Below are positions 23,828 to 36,125 of a DNA stretch of 64,000 bases, piece after piece (positions within the stretch are counted from its first letter, which is position 1; each line of letters begins with the position of its first letter). The stretch comes from Coprinus comatus. Taxonomy: Eukaryota; Basidiomycota; Agaricomycetes; Agaricales; Agaricaceae. The notes beneath the pieces are model-generated. The model searched no databases. It was not told where the DNA came from and saw only the letters and a list, made by a program, of their open reading frames with translations. The stretch spans positions 51,226 to 115,225 of the forward strand of contig JAWPGT010000073.1 in assembly GCA_034638255.1 (NCBI GenBank). Direction: 5' to 3'. The translations under genes were made by a program, and so were the position numbers.

Positions 23828-25698
23828 TTAGGCTTTTGAGGTGTTGAACTGTTGGAACGCTTGAATGAAGTCCGCCTTCAAATCCTACAAACCAAAGATG
23901 AGCAACAGAAGTATGAAATATCTAATGGACACACCCCTAATTCCTCAACTCCGATGCTCAAACGAACGAGCGCAGGGTTTCCTACTGCATCAGGTGTGGT
24001 TCTGCGCTCAGAGAGTGATTCTACACCACCCAGACTTGTTGCCGGCTACAATCACAATAATTGAGATTTAGTAACCAAAGAAACTAGTACCTTTTACGAA
24101 CCACGAAGTACTTCAGTAGGTGAGTCAAACGCGAGGCAAATTCTGCGGACGCAAGCTGTATAAGAGATTTTGGGATTTGTATATGGTGTGTTTCAGGCCT
24201 CCGAAGAATTCACCTCAATGGAGAAAGTTGCGTTGAATCCTCCCGTCATACGATTCCGCGGTTGAATCCATTGGCATATGTTTCTTGAAGTGACGAGTGC
24301 CATACTCTGGTGAGGATTCCTTCAGGAATATTTTCAACAGTTTGGCCTTTGGGTGCTTCAACAATGGACTGTAACCATTTGGCTAGTGCTGTTGCAGTTT
24401 CTGACTGACGAGCTACACGGAGATGTAGGGTCTTCAATGAACGAAGTAATAACCATCCTTCCAAGGAACCCATCGGGCTGCCGAAGTAGGTTCTGTCATG
24501 ATGTAACTTGAGGACGCTATCAGCTTTTGTTATTATTTATGGAGATTCGTCCGACCTTATCCCATTCATCCTTAGTCTTGACAACGAGAACACCGCAAAG
24601 GAGATCAGAATGTCCACCGAAATATTTTGTTCCTTTGTTTATAAATATCAGTGGAAAATATGTTTGTTCTGGTGCGCTACTTATCGGAGTGCATTACACT
24701 ATCATATAGTAGATCGCTGGTTAATTTACAATATAACATGATGGTTCTTAAAAACTTACACATCTGCTCCATGTTTGAATGGATCCTGAAGGGGAGGAGG
24801 CGCAAAAGTGGAATCTACTATAAGTATTCCACCGACTTGATGGATCTGTAGTAATTCAACACATTAGTATCATTAATAACGTACAACCAATGGAAAAGAT
24901 TAGAGTATACCTTGTCAGCGTAGTGTTGAATATTCCTATCATTAAATTGTTAGTTGCAGAGAAATTCACATGTTGTCCATGTCTATAAAACGTTTTCCCT
25001 ACCTAGCTTCTCCAAACGGATTAACTGGCGTTTCAAGCCAGCACAGATCGCCAGGTTTAAACTCGGCATCCAAGTCGATGAGCTCGAAATCGGGCCGGGA
25101 TCGCTTGTATATTTCAAAAGTGGAATGACATCCAAAATAACCTCCTCGAACGGCAACACGCTTTGGTTGAAAGCGAATCACCGCCTATTTGTTTAGAAGG
25201 AAGTGTTCAATCAGCAAAACACGTCAGGTATGGATCAATGGGATAGATTTTGGTTTGGTTCACTTACACCATACACTGCGTTGAGACCAGATGCATACGT
25301 CAATGCATAACCATTCTAATGGGTAACGTGTATATTAGTTAAATTAATACCTTGTTTGCGCTTATAAATTCATACCAAAATTTTGCTCAAAACCATTTCA
25401 GCACGACTGGTTGATTCTTGGCAATAACGGGAATATATATGACTCTCCGGATTACGCAGATCAATGTTATCATCGTGATTTGGTGAACTCTCATTTGGAT
25501 AAGCACTTCTGAAAGCTACTCGTTCCAGGTTGGTTGGTTAGCTGTCAACTTAATCAGCGATCTAAAAAAAACAATTTACATACTAGTTGAGACTGAGATA
25601 GAGGGTGCGACTACTCCACCCGCCCCTTTATAATAATGAACAGAAGTATCTCCGTGAATGAGATCTGTTCCACTAAGTTTTCCATCTGAACCTGACAT
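23828..25698 (-). CDS. Cys/Met-metabolism PLP-dependent enzyme (cystathionine gamma-synthase-like), with lesions
   Basis: Model (complement): 23828-23884, 23935-24045, 24102-24155, 24214-24506, 24556-24632, 24685-24698, 24760-24845, 24911-24935, 25003-25184, 25268-25315, 25376-25518, 25584-25698. Start MSGSDGKLSGTDLIHGDTSV. Family marks in order: YSRYCQESTSRAEMVL, YASGLNAVYGAV, GGYFGCHSTFEIYKR, LCWLETPVNPFGE, VDSTFAPPPLQDPF, the PLP-lysine box MHSGTKYFGGHSD, MGSLEGWLLLRSLKTLHLRV, VPATSLGGVESL, LVRLSIGVEELGDLKAD. These enzymes join or cleave sulphur amino acids (trans-sulphuration, cytosol). Two faults: the donor after exon ..MHSG reads ATAAGT instead of GTAAGT (24684), and the frame shifts near 24258 (GFNRGI to MTGGFNATFS). 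It may be a young pseudogene. Confidence 0.85.
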
Positions 25699-26291
25699 GT
25701 TGTTGAGTAAGTTTAGAGAGGAATGGTTTAGACTCGGAAGCACGATTTTTATCTTATCTTATCTACCTGTACCTGACCCGGTCGGCGGTCGGCCCGAAGT
25801 CCTTATATTTTTAGTGCCTCGTTTTCCTTCCTGTAGTAATCGACAGGTGCACTCTATCATGTGTCGCATTGTTACTGAGTACTGAGTACTGAGAATACCG
25901 AGAAAAGCTGCCAGGAAAAAGCCATATTTGTAATACCTGACATATTGAAATGAGTTTCTTTTCTATGACTTTTATCTATTCCTCGACTTACGAAGAACAA
26001 GCACTTTATGGGAGCTGGAAAATTATGGGAACGTCTAGCAAAGATGCTTCAAAAATATTAAGACGCTACTGCTGCCCAAGAAGCACAACTTGTGTAAGCA
26101 GGGATAATATATGCCGACTAAAACCCTTCGAATTCGAGCATTTCATTTGTTTGCTATATAGAATGATATCCAAGTCTGAAACAGCACCGGCCTACACATA
26201 ACCTATATGTATAAAAAAGAACGAAATGACACCTACAGCATTCAACAAAATACTAAGCACCAAGTTAAATTTCAGTTCTCAAATAGCCCGA
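25699..26291. other. Intergenic: promoter side of the PLP enzyme, 3' side of SQS1
   Basis: No supported gene. A short tandem TACTGAG x3 lies near 25876-25895. The open frame at 25950-26201 has no recognisable signature. Confidence 0.4.
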
Positions 26292-29200
26292 TCACTTTGT
26301 AGCTCCAAGACCTAGTTTAGAGTGCTTGATGATAGCAACCAACGGGTTCTCCAAACCTCCCGACAATCCAATCCTATCTCCTTCCGTCCATCCCATCATA
26401 GCCAACATCTTAAATCCTTTATTACCTTGCCCAATCTTCGGAGCCGCCTGTGAATAGAGATTGAATAATTTTCCATACAGTAAAAAAGAAAGATATTATT
26501 GCTTACTCCACCAACTTCATCACCTTCCTTATGTTTCGGAACAACATTTCCTCTTCCTCCACCGTTACCACCACCACCACCACCGCCTGAGCCTTTGTGT
26601 TTTTCATAACCTCCACTACTAATCCAAGTTCCTCTTCCAAACCTCCTACAAACTATATTCAACAAATTCTCATCCACCCTCCCTTCTCCCGTTCTACTAG
26701 TTTTAGTCAACGTAGTATACCTCGTTTCATCTTTCCCTTTACTCTTACTCGTCAAATGAAATACCCTAGCAACCTCATGTATACATTTCCTCGTCGCATT
26801 ATCAGCTGGAGGTAATTGCATATCACTAGGTCCATCCAAATTCGCCACAAATCTTCGAATTTGTTGAACCAGAGTGGTTATATCAATGACTCGATTTGGT
26901 AAAACGTTAATGGTCGATTCGTATTTTGCTGCACGAAGCATAGCTTTACGACCTTTCTTTCCTCCTTTCTTTTTCGATAATGGGTCGGAAGCGTTGATTA
27001 TTTTTTGTAAATCACGTTCACGACGTCGTTCAGCCTTCTTTTGTCTATCGAGTTCCCATAACTCATGAATCTCTGCTGGAAGGTCTTTTCCTTTGTCCTT
27101 GCGTTTTTCTGATGAATGAAATGGGGTTGTATTTTTTGAGATTATTGGTATAACTTTGGAATAGAGGGAAGGGAGGAATACGTACTTGCAGGCTGCATGT
27201 TCGCATAATCAATGCCATTGCCATCATGATCATCTTGAAATTGACCATTCAAAACTGCGTTGAACCGTTTATTCCTCTCTTTACGGTTACGACCTTTCAA
27301 TATTACATCGCCATCATCCAAGAACTCCTAAAACAAAATGTTCAAGGTTTGTTTTTATGTTCAACGCCCAAGGAGAGAAAATCACAAACCTGTAGATCAT
27401 CAAACAAACCTTCTTCCGCTTCAGCCCATAACATCTGTTGTTCAAACAATTCATCATCATCCTCGACCGGTGATATACGTCCTTTCTTTGCCTCTCTAGA
27501 TCTCTTCCTCAATCTATCCAATCTCGCTTGGAAACTTGATTTCGGACTATTGAAATCATCATCATCACTATCACTAGTATCGAAAACTTCATCTTCTTCA
27601 TCTTCAGACGAAGATGAATTATCGCTACTTCCTTCCGGTCCCCCTTGTCCCTCCTCATCCTCCTCTCTAATTTTTTGTTCCACTTCAACATCATCCATTG
27701 TAACAAAATTACCAGCATCCGCACCAATTAATCCACCAATAAAGCTTTTCATAGCACCTAGATTTATTTCCAATTCAGGATCAACATCCATTCCGTGATC
27801 ATCTTCATCAAATTCAATAGCTCTCTGTTTTCCTTTCGCTTTCTCACTTAACCCTTCAATTCCATTCAATGTTCCATTCACCTTCCCATTATTCTTAACA
27901 TACATTTCATCCTTATCTTCATCACCCCAATCCAAATCCGAATCCCCCCTCCTTCTTTCTTCCCATCTCGAATCCTTCATAACATCTTCAACTTCCTCAC
28001 CACGCATCATAGCTTCACTCATAATAGCACCAAAAGCAGCCATATGTCCTAATCCAAGAACATGACCTTTCTTCTTAGTACGTCTAGAACGTATACCAAA
28101 CTTCTTTGCTTCACGTTTAGCTTTCTTCCTCTCCCACGCTGTTTGCTTCTTTGCCATTCTTGGTGACATGATACTTGGAAGTTTCCTTCCACCACCATTT
28201 CTAGAAGAATTTTCGGATGTTCTAGAACTTGAAACCTGAGACTTTAGAGACGAAAATTCAAATTTGAGGGATTGAATTGTTGGTATGGGTGCAGTGAGTG
28301 GTTGGGGTTGGGGTTGTACTGTCGATTCCGATTCGTTCACGTCCGTTTCACGCAACGAAAGTGAAGGCGAAGGTGAAGGTGAAGGTAGTGGTGAAAGTGA
28401 AGGAGATTCACGAATTGATGTTGCAGCGAGAGATAACATAGCAGGTGGTGCATAGGGCTGGAATTTTGATGTATCGACTTGAGGAATTGGACCTGGCAAT
28501 AAATCATTATTTTTCTTTGGAGTTGTTGGAAATGTAGAGCTAGCCCGTGGCCCATGACGAGGGTGCGGTGCAACATAAACGATTACTTCTTCATCTGATG
28601 AAACATCGATATCTGGTTTCGGCACCTCCAGTGCGGGAGGAACAACACCAGGACCGGTGTCTACAATGAATAAAGGTGGTGGTGGCGGTGGTGTAAAGTC
28701 CAATCCTTGCATCGTAGTATTCAGTTCCCTGGATGGAACTGGTGATTCTGCTATATGAATTTCTTTTATCCTTTCTGTAATCTCGGTTGAAGGGGAAGAA
28801 ACACTAGGTGCAGGATTTGAACTGCGGTAAAACCCAGTGACTTGGACTTGTTCTTGTACCATATGCATGACAGAGTCGACCTTGACCTTGCGTTTATGTT
28901 TGGGTGATGTTGTTGGTTCCAACAGTTTTTGCATGTCGTTGAAATCAATTTCTTCGAGCTCTTCCTCTTCTCCATCCTCGTCTGAAGATGAAGATGACGA
29001 TGAGCCAAAGCCTGATCCTGGTTCTTCGAATGGATTGGGTAAGCCACTAAAGATGCGATTGACTTGGTCTGCAGTTGGTACATGTGAGGCGTCATCATCA
29101 CCTTTGTGGGGCGGTTCAATAAGAAGTTCATTGAATAAGAGACAAGATGCCCACCGATTTCCTCAGCAACAGGTTGCAGGATCTCCTCCTCTTCATTAAA

Positions 29201-29655
29201 CAGATAGCGCGACTGAGTTGATGGAACAAAGACTACTGGTCGTAGAAGAGGACGTGAAGAGAACAATAAGTTTGATAATGTCGAATTTCCTCCAGTTTTG
29301 GAAGGTGTTGTCTGAGGAGAGGCACCAATCCCAAATGTTTTGCCTCTTCCACGAGACCCTGGTGTTCCTCGAGCATTCCCTCGGCCTCTTCCTCGGCCTC
29401 TTGGTGCATATCCTTCAGGAGGGTTGGGCGCTGTTATATACCGTCAGTTAGGTCAAACGTTTCGCAGAGATTAGTAAACGCACAATCGGCATACATCTGG
29501 ATAGTAAAATCCAGCTCATCGTCATGAAACGACGACCCTCCATACCCTCCGCGACCTCTACCACCTCTTGACTGCCCTCTGCCTCTACCACCTCTGAAAC
29601 CATTTCCACGGCCCCTGCCTCTGTCTCCTCCATTTTTGAACTTTTTGTGGGGCAT
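26292..29655 (-). CDS. SQS1: Sqs1-like R3H and G-patch protein
   Basis: Model (complement): 26292-26447, 26507-27108, 27186-27327, 27390-29101, 29155-29430, 29484-29655; all phases agree, 1019 aa. The N terminus is an RGG/RG-rich tract (GRGRGNGFRGGRGRGQSRG; GYAPRGRGRGRGN), then the family block LLRPVVFVPSTQSRYLFNEE, ..VPTADQVNRIFSG, EEIDFNDMQKLL. A long low-complexity middle contains WERKKAKREAKKFG, GHMAAFGAIMSEAMMRGE and SFIGGLIG. The R3H domain has RKCIH (near 26790). The C-terminal G-patch is IGQGNKGFKMLAMMGWTEGD..GLGATK. Yeast Sqs1/Pfa1 uses its G-patch to activate the Prp43 helicase in splicing and ribosome assembly; the same nuclear/nucleolar role is inferred. The gene is intact. Confidence 0.93.
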
Positions 29656-29785
29656 CGTTAGTTTCTGGTTGCTGTGCCTCGTGAGTAAAGTCGAGCAGGG
29701 AACTGATCAATATTTTATCTAATTGACTCACGTCATAGACATTGTTTGTCATAGCCTTCCCAAGAAAACATTCTCAGTTCACTAT

Positions 29786-30070
29786 GGTGTTTTACATATG
29801 TATGCACCACTTGCAGTAAGTATAAGAATAATTGCTCGTTATCCATCCAATCAGCTTTCTAGCTCAAGAAGAGACCTTCATCTGTATTGACTGTGATAAG
29901 GAATAAGTGTCCACAGTACTATTAGAGTGTACGACAACGAGGAGGAGAATTTTGATATAGACCCAGTTGATACAACTATTAAACACCTAGATCGTTTGGA
30001 AGCTACCAAAGTCGATGATACTTCTACAAGGTTTGGTAGCCTGGAGAACTTTGGTAATGTTAAAAATGAA
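29786..30070 (+). pseudogene. Fragment copy of the EF-hand/zinc-finger gene 3' end
   Basis: Plus strand resembles the minus-strand end of the 18025 gene: a match to its CYVCTTC codons, then the intron start GTAAGTATAAG, then RDLHLY*L-CD.. and VRVYDNEEENFDIDPVDTTI followed by KHLDRLEATKVDD. The intron is kept, so this is a DNA-level copy. Stops and a deletion (the ~40-residue linker is missing) make it nonfunctional. It lies just upstream of SQS1, pointing away. Confidence 0.72.
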
Positions 30071-31082
30071 CATCATTAATAATTTCCTACTCCATTGTAC
30101 TGGAAGGCTGAACACATGAATATACGTGGAAGAAAGAAACCATTTTATGGTACAATCCATGCCGATATTGACGGTGTGGGGAGCGGAAAGAGAACCGATT
30201 TAGCACAATTTATGGATATAAGTAAGAGAACAACTAAGATTTTGAGTAAAGATATTGATAGTCTACAACATCGGAGAGGCTACGTATCTTGCAGCGTATA
30301 CATAGAGGTCTTTATTACACGGCGACGCCACAGTCACTCCTCTTCCCCCATCAATATCACAGATCAAAGAGTCAGACTCGATGCCGCAGCTTGTTTGTCC
30401 CATCCAAAACCCGCAACGAACAACAAGAGCCAAGCTGGTGTGCTGTAGGGTGACTAGTCCTTCCCACCCATCGCGGTCAATCAGTCAGGCTTGCACAGGC
30501 CGGAGGCCCGAACCGGGCTCTCCGAGGAGAAAAAAAGTTTCAACATCAGCGGACAGATGGAATCAGGTTAATACGTTCTGCCTTTGAACATATTGCATAT
30601 AGTAAAGGTGAGTCTTTAAATCATAACCTTCCGTTTTTCCCTTCAGATCAATTTCCGATCTTCCGTCTCTAAAATGGAGTTCTCCTCTAAAAATATCCTC
30701 ACATCAAATCTCCTTTAACCACACTTTCTCCGACACCCGAGTCAGGGCACCTTTCCCCCTGTCTCTCTGTGATAAAACAAAACCGCCGATTGGAATTCAG
30801 TAACAAAAGCTCTCTCCAAATCCAAGGGTAATCAAATCAATTCTCCATTTGCATGTCTTACTAGCATGACTGCTACATAGAACAGCTTCTAGTTCCTCAA
30901 GCCGCCCGCTGTACCTAAAATTAAAATGGTGATAGGACTTGCCGCATGGTACTTAATCCTGGAACATCACCAAGAGATTACAATGAGACCAGGATGAGAT
31001 GTAACAAATACCACAATTTTATTCCTGCTCACCACTCTCCATCGCCACATCCAAATATTATGGCGTGACATATTCCATTTCC
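30071..31082. other. Gene-free stretch
   Basis: Mixed sequence with no ORF I can support. The frame at 30095-30448 lacks features. A G-rich CCGGAGGCCCGAACCGGG palindrome-like patch sits near 30500. Confidence 0.35.
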
Positions 31083-31850
31083 TCAAACAACATGAACAAT
31101 AGAGTATGATTCCCAAATAGAGAGCTCAAATCCCCAAATTTCCATGAAAAGATCACCCACAAACGGTGCAGCTCGTTCCACATCTTCACCTAAAATGAAC
31201 CTATCCCATACATCCTCCTTGGAGACAGTGAGACTCATACTACTGACTCGTTGTTGGTACGCTTGTTTTACCTTGTTGCGCAAAACTTCAGGGAGCTGTA
31301 AGTAAGTGTGAATACTCAGCGGCATTTGTGAAATGCTTTGAAGTTGTAAAGTGACGTCTAGAGCAGTTACTTCGTTCACTTGGATAGCAGTGGTATGAAC
31401 CAGATGCAATGTACCAATATGAAATGATGGGGTATGAACATGAATTGGGGAAGACATTTTGATGCTCAAGAGGTCCGTTGTCTGGGACAATGATAAAGAT
31501 GATTTTTGTAAGAGTTGGATGGGATAGAGTTCTTTATCAGAACGACCATGGGTTCCACAAGGGAGAGGAGATGTGGCAGACACTGGTGGCAAAGTAATGG
31601 CCGTTTGAAAAGGTGTTGAGGGCGTTGTAATTTCAGAGGACCTCTATGTAGTACATGATTAAATATTGAATAAACTGCTAGTATTCTTGCACTATGTACA
31701 TACCTGGGGCTCAACTTGTTGAATGTTCAGTTGTACCAGACAGGCGTTGCAGTCTTCAGTGGACGGATGTACCTAACACAGGAAATGTGAATGTACATTT
31801 ACATTTGATAGAAAAACCAAAGTAACCTGAGGCAGAGAAGTAGAAAACAT
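31083..31850 (-). CDS. Hypothetical protein, 3 exons
   Basis: Model (complement): 31083-31643, 31704-31772, 31827-31850, with introns of 60 and 54 nt and consistent phases; 217 aa starting MFSTSLPQVHPSTEDCNACL. Soluble-looking, Ser/Thr/Pro-rich first third, then alternating beta-like and helical stretches (FHIGTLHLVHTTAIQVNEV; LPEVLRNKVKQAYQQRV), ending WESYSIVHVV. I do not recognise the family. The clean splice sites and single long exon argue that it is a real gene. Confidence 0.6.
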
Positions 31851-33520
31851 TGTAGGAATGGTTCACAGTTGTTGTGGGTAGACAATTGCATGAGTGACCT
31901 TATATATGGTGTAGGATATACATCAATTGAAATGGATTTATTGGACTCCCTCCTCCGAAGTACGTGAGTAATTCTATCCCTTCTCATTTATTTTTATTCA
32001 TTTAATGTTTTCATGTTCACATAACGGGTTCTTGTTTGGGCTTCGGGTCGGCTATCTATAAGCCCATAACTGGCAATTAGCAATGAATAATGGCACCAAC
32101 TTGTTATGGAAGAGATTCAAGGGGAGACCGAAAATGGACTTGTGTGTAGTCGTATTCATGAACTAACACAATCGCGGTCAGTAGTTGAAAAAAGAAGTGG
32201 ATGGATAGGGAACTTTTAATCAGAGGACGTTTGAAGTTATGTATATTTGCTTGGCGTCCATGATACTAATCAGAATAGTAATTGAAAATCGTACTCATCA
32301 ATCAATACAATTATTTATGAATGCTTTGAATTTGGGATGGCGGGTATGGAAGAAGTGGGTATATACGGAACTTTTCTTTGCTTTTTTGTTTTTTGTTTTC
32401 GTTCCCGCTTTTTTTTTTTTTTTACAAAAGCAAACTATATCCAACTACGACGTGCGAGTTAATTGGACATGGTGATTACTACTTTAGAATCGGATTTTTT
32501 GGGTATTAAGGCCAGTCAAGCGCGTCGGGTGCTTGATGTATCCGTTGATGATTGATTTGTGATTGTGGAAAACGGTACATTGGGAAAATGAATAAGAATT
32601 TGCAGTTCAAATTTGTGATGTTACCGTAACCTTACCTATCTAAGTACAGACAAAAAATATTCTGACGCTTGGCGCTTTAAAACCCGAGTCAAATTCCAAG
32701 TCAAATTAACTTCGATTATGACAGAAGGTGGAGCCTGGTGAAGCGGTGATATATATCATGATCCATTATCGCCTGTTATCACTGAATGCTGAATGAAGTG
32801 GAGTCCGGGCCTCTGTCCCGGCGTGAGGGACAAGAAAGCATTGGTGCGCTTGCCAGTGGTTGTAGACAAAGGTGCAAGCTCTTCGGGAGTCCCCTGGTGA
32901 TAACACATAATAGGACCTTGGAATATCCCCTCTGAGACTAGATCCGAAATTTGCGAAATTTGGCCCTTTTGTTCATTGAAAAATCATCAAATTTGGCCGT
33001 CCATTTTTGCCTGCAGCCTATCCCAAAATCATAATTTCTGTTCACCTTTTGGCGGATCCGGCCTCCAAAAATGGGGAAAAATTTACGGAAAATTTTGTTT
33101 TCCAGTCTTGTTGTATACAAAATCCTCAAATTTCCCATGTTCCCTGGACCCGGCCTGCTGTCCTGGAGGCTTGTTTGTTTCTTTCAAACCAACCAACCCC
33201 TTCTCCTTCAACTCTTCCGTTTTCTGCTGGGCAGATGGAACGAATTTGTCGATTCACACACACATAGCTGGACTGTGTAAACGACGGTTTAAAAAAAAAA
33301 AATTTCCAAAGACTCGGAAGGATTAATTGGTTTATTATTGTTATTACGAGAGTTTCGACATCGACCGACGACAGCATCGTACCTTGAATTACAGTAGCAC
33401 AGGAGAAAAGAAAGAAGAGGTATTTGATATTAATTTGTGATTGACGTCTGACATGAGTTCCAGTAAGGGTGAGTAACGGATTCCATTTTTTTTCTGAAGG
33501 GTTTAGAAGCTTGATGTAGA
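31851..33520. other. Intergenic stretch
   Basis: No supported gene. It contains homopolymer T/A runs (near 32410 and 33290). A patch near 32940-33140 repeats the word AAATTTGGCC/GGAAAATTTT, suggesting an old repeat. Confidence 0.35.
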
Positions 33521-34822
33521 TTATATGATTGTGTCCATAACAGTGATTCGTTTGTCGAAGGTTAACGAATGTCTACCGTTATAATCACTGAGTGTTTCCG
33601 CACGTAAATATCTGTAAAGGTCGCTAGTCCATGGGAAGATAGTGGATTCCAACTCTCTACCGGACCACTTATGTATGCTTTTCCATGTCTGAGAAAAAGC
33701 CTCAAAACGCGTCCTACTGATTGAAATGGAATTGCGCCGGGACATAAACTCTTCTTCAAAGTTCGCCAACGTGGTAAATTCAAACAATGAAATCCATGCA
33801 TTAGATGGAACTGATGTTCTATTCCCATCAAGACGGTACCGTTCTCCCAGTTTGCATATGTACTCGCAATTGGTATCAACAATTGCAGACATGAAACATT
33901 TATGCACTGCGAGAATAGTACTACCTTCATTTTGTTTAAACTCCGTAGCAACCCAAATCAATGCATGATAGATAGATTTCATTGTCTTGTGTTTGTCTGT
34001 CCACCACATGTCGTAACTCGTCCAGTTATCGATTTTGTCAAAAGTAATCAAACTACGCGGCTCCAGTTTGTGTGGCCAGATGCGGTGGATGAGGTGTAAG
34101 AGGGATCGAAACACGCAGTGAACGAGCCAACTTTGTGGGGATCGGTATGGACAAAGTACAGGGGGTTCTGGCTCATCAGAGGGGTCTTGAAGAGAGAAGT
34201 CGTGTTTGGTATACCCCGAAAGCCATACCAGTTGTAAGGCGGGCAAACAAGATGTTGCGAAAATGAAGAGACTTGCAATAATCACAAGAACGGTGACGGG
34301 CTTAGCAGCAAGTGTGTTTGATCCCCATTGTGATGTAAGAAAACCGGCAAAGAAGAGGAATAACGTGATGATAAGAAGTATTGGCAATGTGTTGAGTAGT
34401 GCAAGCGCTCCCCAACTTTGTAGACCCCGGTGTCGCAGATACTGAAGGTATATATCAGAGTCATGAGAAACACCGGTTATGTTTCTGTTGAACTCTCGTA
34501 ACCATTGCAGGCAAGTAATTCCTCCAAGAACAGCGATGAGGCTCAGTGTTAAGCTGACGGAATAAAGAAGACATATCTCTTCCGCGTGTGGGGTAGTGGG
34601 TATGGAACTTCCGGGTGTCAGATTTACTGGGACATTGGTTTGAGGATTCGAGAGGTGGTTGACTTGGAGGACTAGGGTTTGGAGTAAGTCCACCATTTTC
34701 TCTGCAGGGTCTACGGCAATTGCCTTTGCCGCCTCCATAGTAAATGATGTCAATATGGCAGAAAAGAGAGAAGCCTTCAATGGGAGATGATGAGCGGAAA
34801 CCATTGACGGGACGTCGAACAA
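33521..34822 (-). CDS. DUF6535-type membrane protein, N-terminally short
   Basis: An uninterrupted frame of ~430 codons. The start LFSAILTSFTMEAAKAI and hydrophobic helices (SVSLTLSLIAVLGGITCLQW, LLNTLPILLIITLFLFFAGF, VTVLVIIASLFIFATS) match the agaricomycete DUF6535 family, which carries about four membrane helices and a variable cytosolic tail. The usual preceding W..YxxEA..D block is not present in frame upstream, where the first codon used is not ATG; the nearest in-frame ATG is six codons in. A 5' exon may be missed or lost. The C-terminal ~230 residues look soluble. Function unknown. Confidence 0.6.
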   Translation of the reverse strand: MFDVPSMVSAHHLPLKASLFSAILTSFTMEAAKAIAVDPAEKMVDLLQTLVLQVNHLSNPQTNVPVNLTPGSSIPTTPHAEEICLLYSVSLTLSLIAVLGGITCLQWLREFNRNITGVSHDSDIYLQYLRHRGLQSWGALALLNTLPILLIITLFLFFAGFLTSQWGSNTLAAKPVTVLVIIASLFIFATSCLPALQLVWLSGYTKHDFSLQDPSDEPEPPVLCPYRSPQSWLVHCVFRSLLHLIHRIWPHKLEPRSLITFDKIDNWTSYDMWWTDKHKTMKSIYHALIWVATEFKQNEGSTILAVHKCFMSAIVDTNCEYICKLGERYRLDGNRTSVPSNAWISLFEFTTLANFEEEFMSRRNSISISRTRFEAFSQTWKSIHKWSGRELESTIFPWTSDLYRYLRAETLSDYNGRHSLTFDKRITVMDTII

Positions 34823-35726
34823 GTGTTGGCTTACGAATATGAGTATTCATTAACCTAGTGTTGGTACATTGTTCAATGTAAAAAAAAAAAAAATTCGTCT
34901 ACCTCTTCTGGATCTATACTCTTCGAATTGGCTATGGGCCAAGATATTATTCGCTGGTATAACTATCGTGATATACCTTGTACAACTGACCAAGAGAAAC
35001 GGCATTAAATAACATTAGCATACCCAGTACGTGTCCCAGCATTCATCACCTACCTTACTGTTCATTGTCTTGGAGCTCAAAAGTCTTGATAGCTGTCTTG
35101 AACGGTGGTGAGAAACAAAAGAGATGGTTTACGACTTCTACATCCACGGTTAACAGCACGCATATAATAAAGGGCCGACAGATCGGTGATATGGGACTGT
35201 TTTGTACTGGTCATGGTGTTCGAGGATAAGTTAAGGACCAGACAGTGTCCATTAATACAAGGTTTGGTTATCTAAGCAAGTAGGTTGTTCAGAGGTTCTA
35301 GCGATACTGATGTAACCCAATAGATACGGCACAACAACACTGGTCAAAAATGATTTATCAGGAAGACCCTCCATAGGAACTGACACCCGACGTCAATAAT
35401 CATCTGCATTCGTCCGTCATGTCACTTCTCTCAGGAACCGAAGCAGATTCGATTATTGATCAAGGCAAATTCACCAACACGATCGATTTGATTTGATGGA
35501 GAGTTGACCATATGAATCGAATCCATTAAATCCATTAATCAAAAGAATCCAATTAATTCAATTAGTTGGATTCCATTAATCTGAGGTCCATTGTACAGTA
35601 TCCCAGATAAAACCAGATTTAATAAACAATATATCATGATTATTTTTACATAATACAAGTTCTATGAAAACATAAAATACAAATTTACAATATCATTTAA
35701 AATCTATATAGCATGATGAAATGGTA

Positions 35727-35772
35727 GGAGAGGAGGAGGAGGAGGAGGAGGAGGAGGAGGAGGAGGAGGAGA
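35727..35772. repeat. (GGA)n microsatellite
   Basis: About 14 uninterrupted GGA units between AT-rich flanks. Confidence 0.9.
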
Positions 35773-35969
35773 GAAGACCTCAAAATGTATTAGAAAACAA
35801 GAATATTATCAAGAGAAAATTTAACACACCTGGGCCAGTAACTGACTCCCTCTTCTCTCAAATTCTCAATGAGTACAACTATAACTGAAATAAAAGAAGT
35901 TAGTTAAAGCTGAATATAGAGTAGTAGATGTATTTTACCTTTAAAATACTTAAATAAGGAGTTTGACAA

Positions 35970-36125
35970 GGAGAAGGAAGATGATGAGGGAAACACTAGA
36001 CTTTGTGACGAAAATCCCAATCAACAAGGTCACATGATAGTGAGAGCCATCAATAGTACCATGTGATCTTGTTGATTCACATTTTCGTCACAAGTCTGGT
36101 ATTCCTGGTGTTCCTCTTTACCACT
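35970..36125. repeat. Long imperfect inverted repeat (foldback)
   Basis: The left arm AGACTTTGTGACGAAAAT..ATCAACAAGGTCACATG pairs with the right arm CATGTGATCTTGTTGAT..ATTTTCGTCACAAGTCT across a ~22-bp loop at 36038-36058. Weaker pairing continues outward (GGGAAACACTAG with the complement of GGTGTTCCTC). It is probably the core of a MITE-like element spanning roughly 35500-36530. Confidence 0.75.

Noticed and set aside
27226..27798. Plus-strand Ser-rich ORF
   Set aside because: Antisense of the acidic middle of SQS1.
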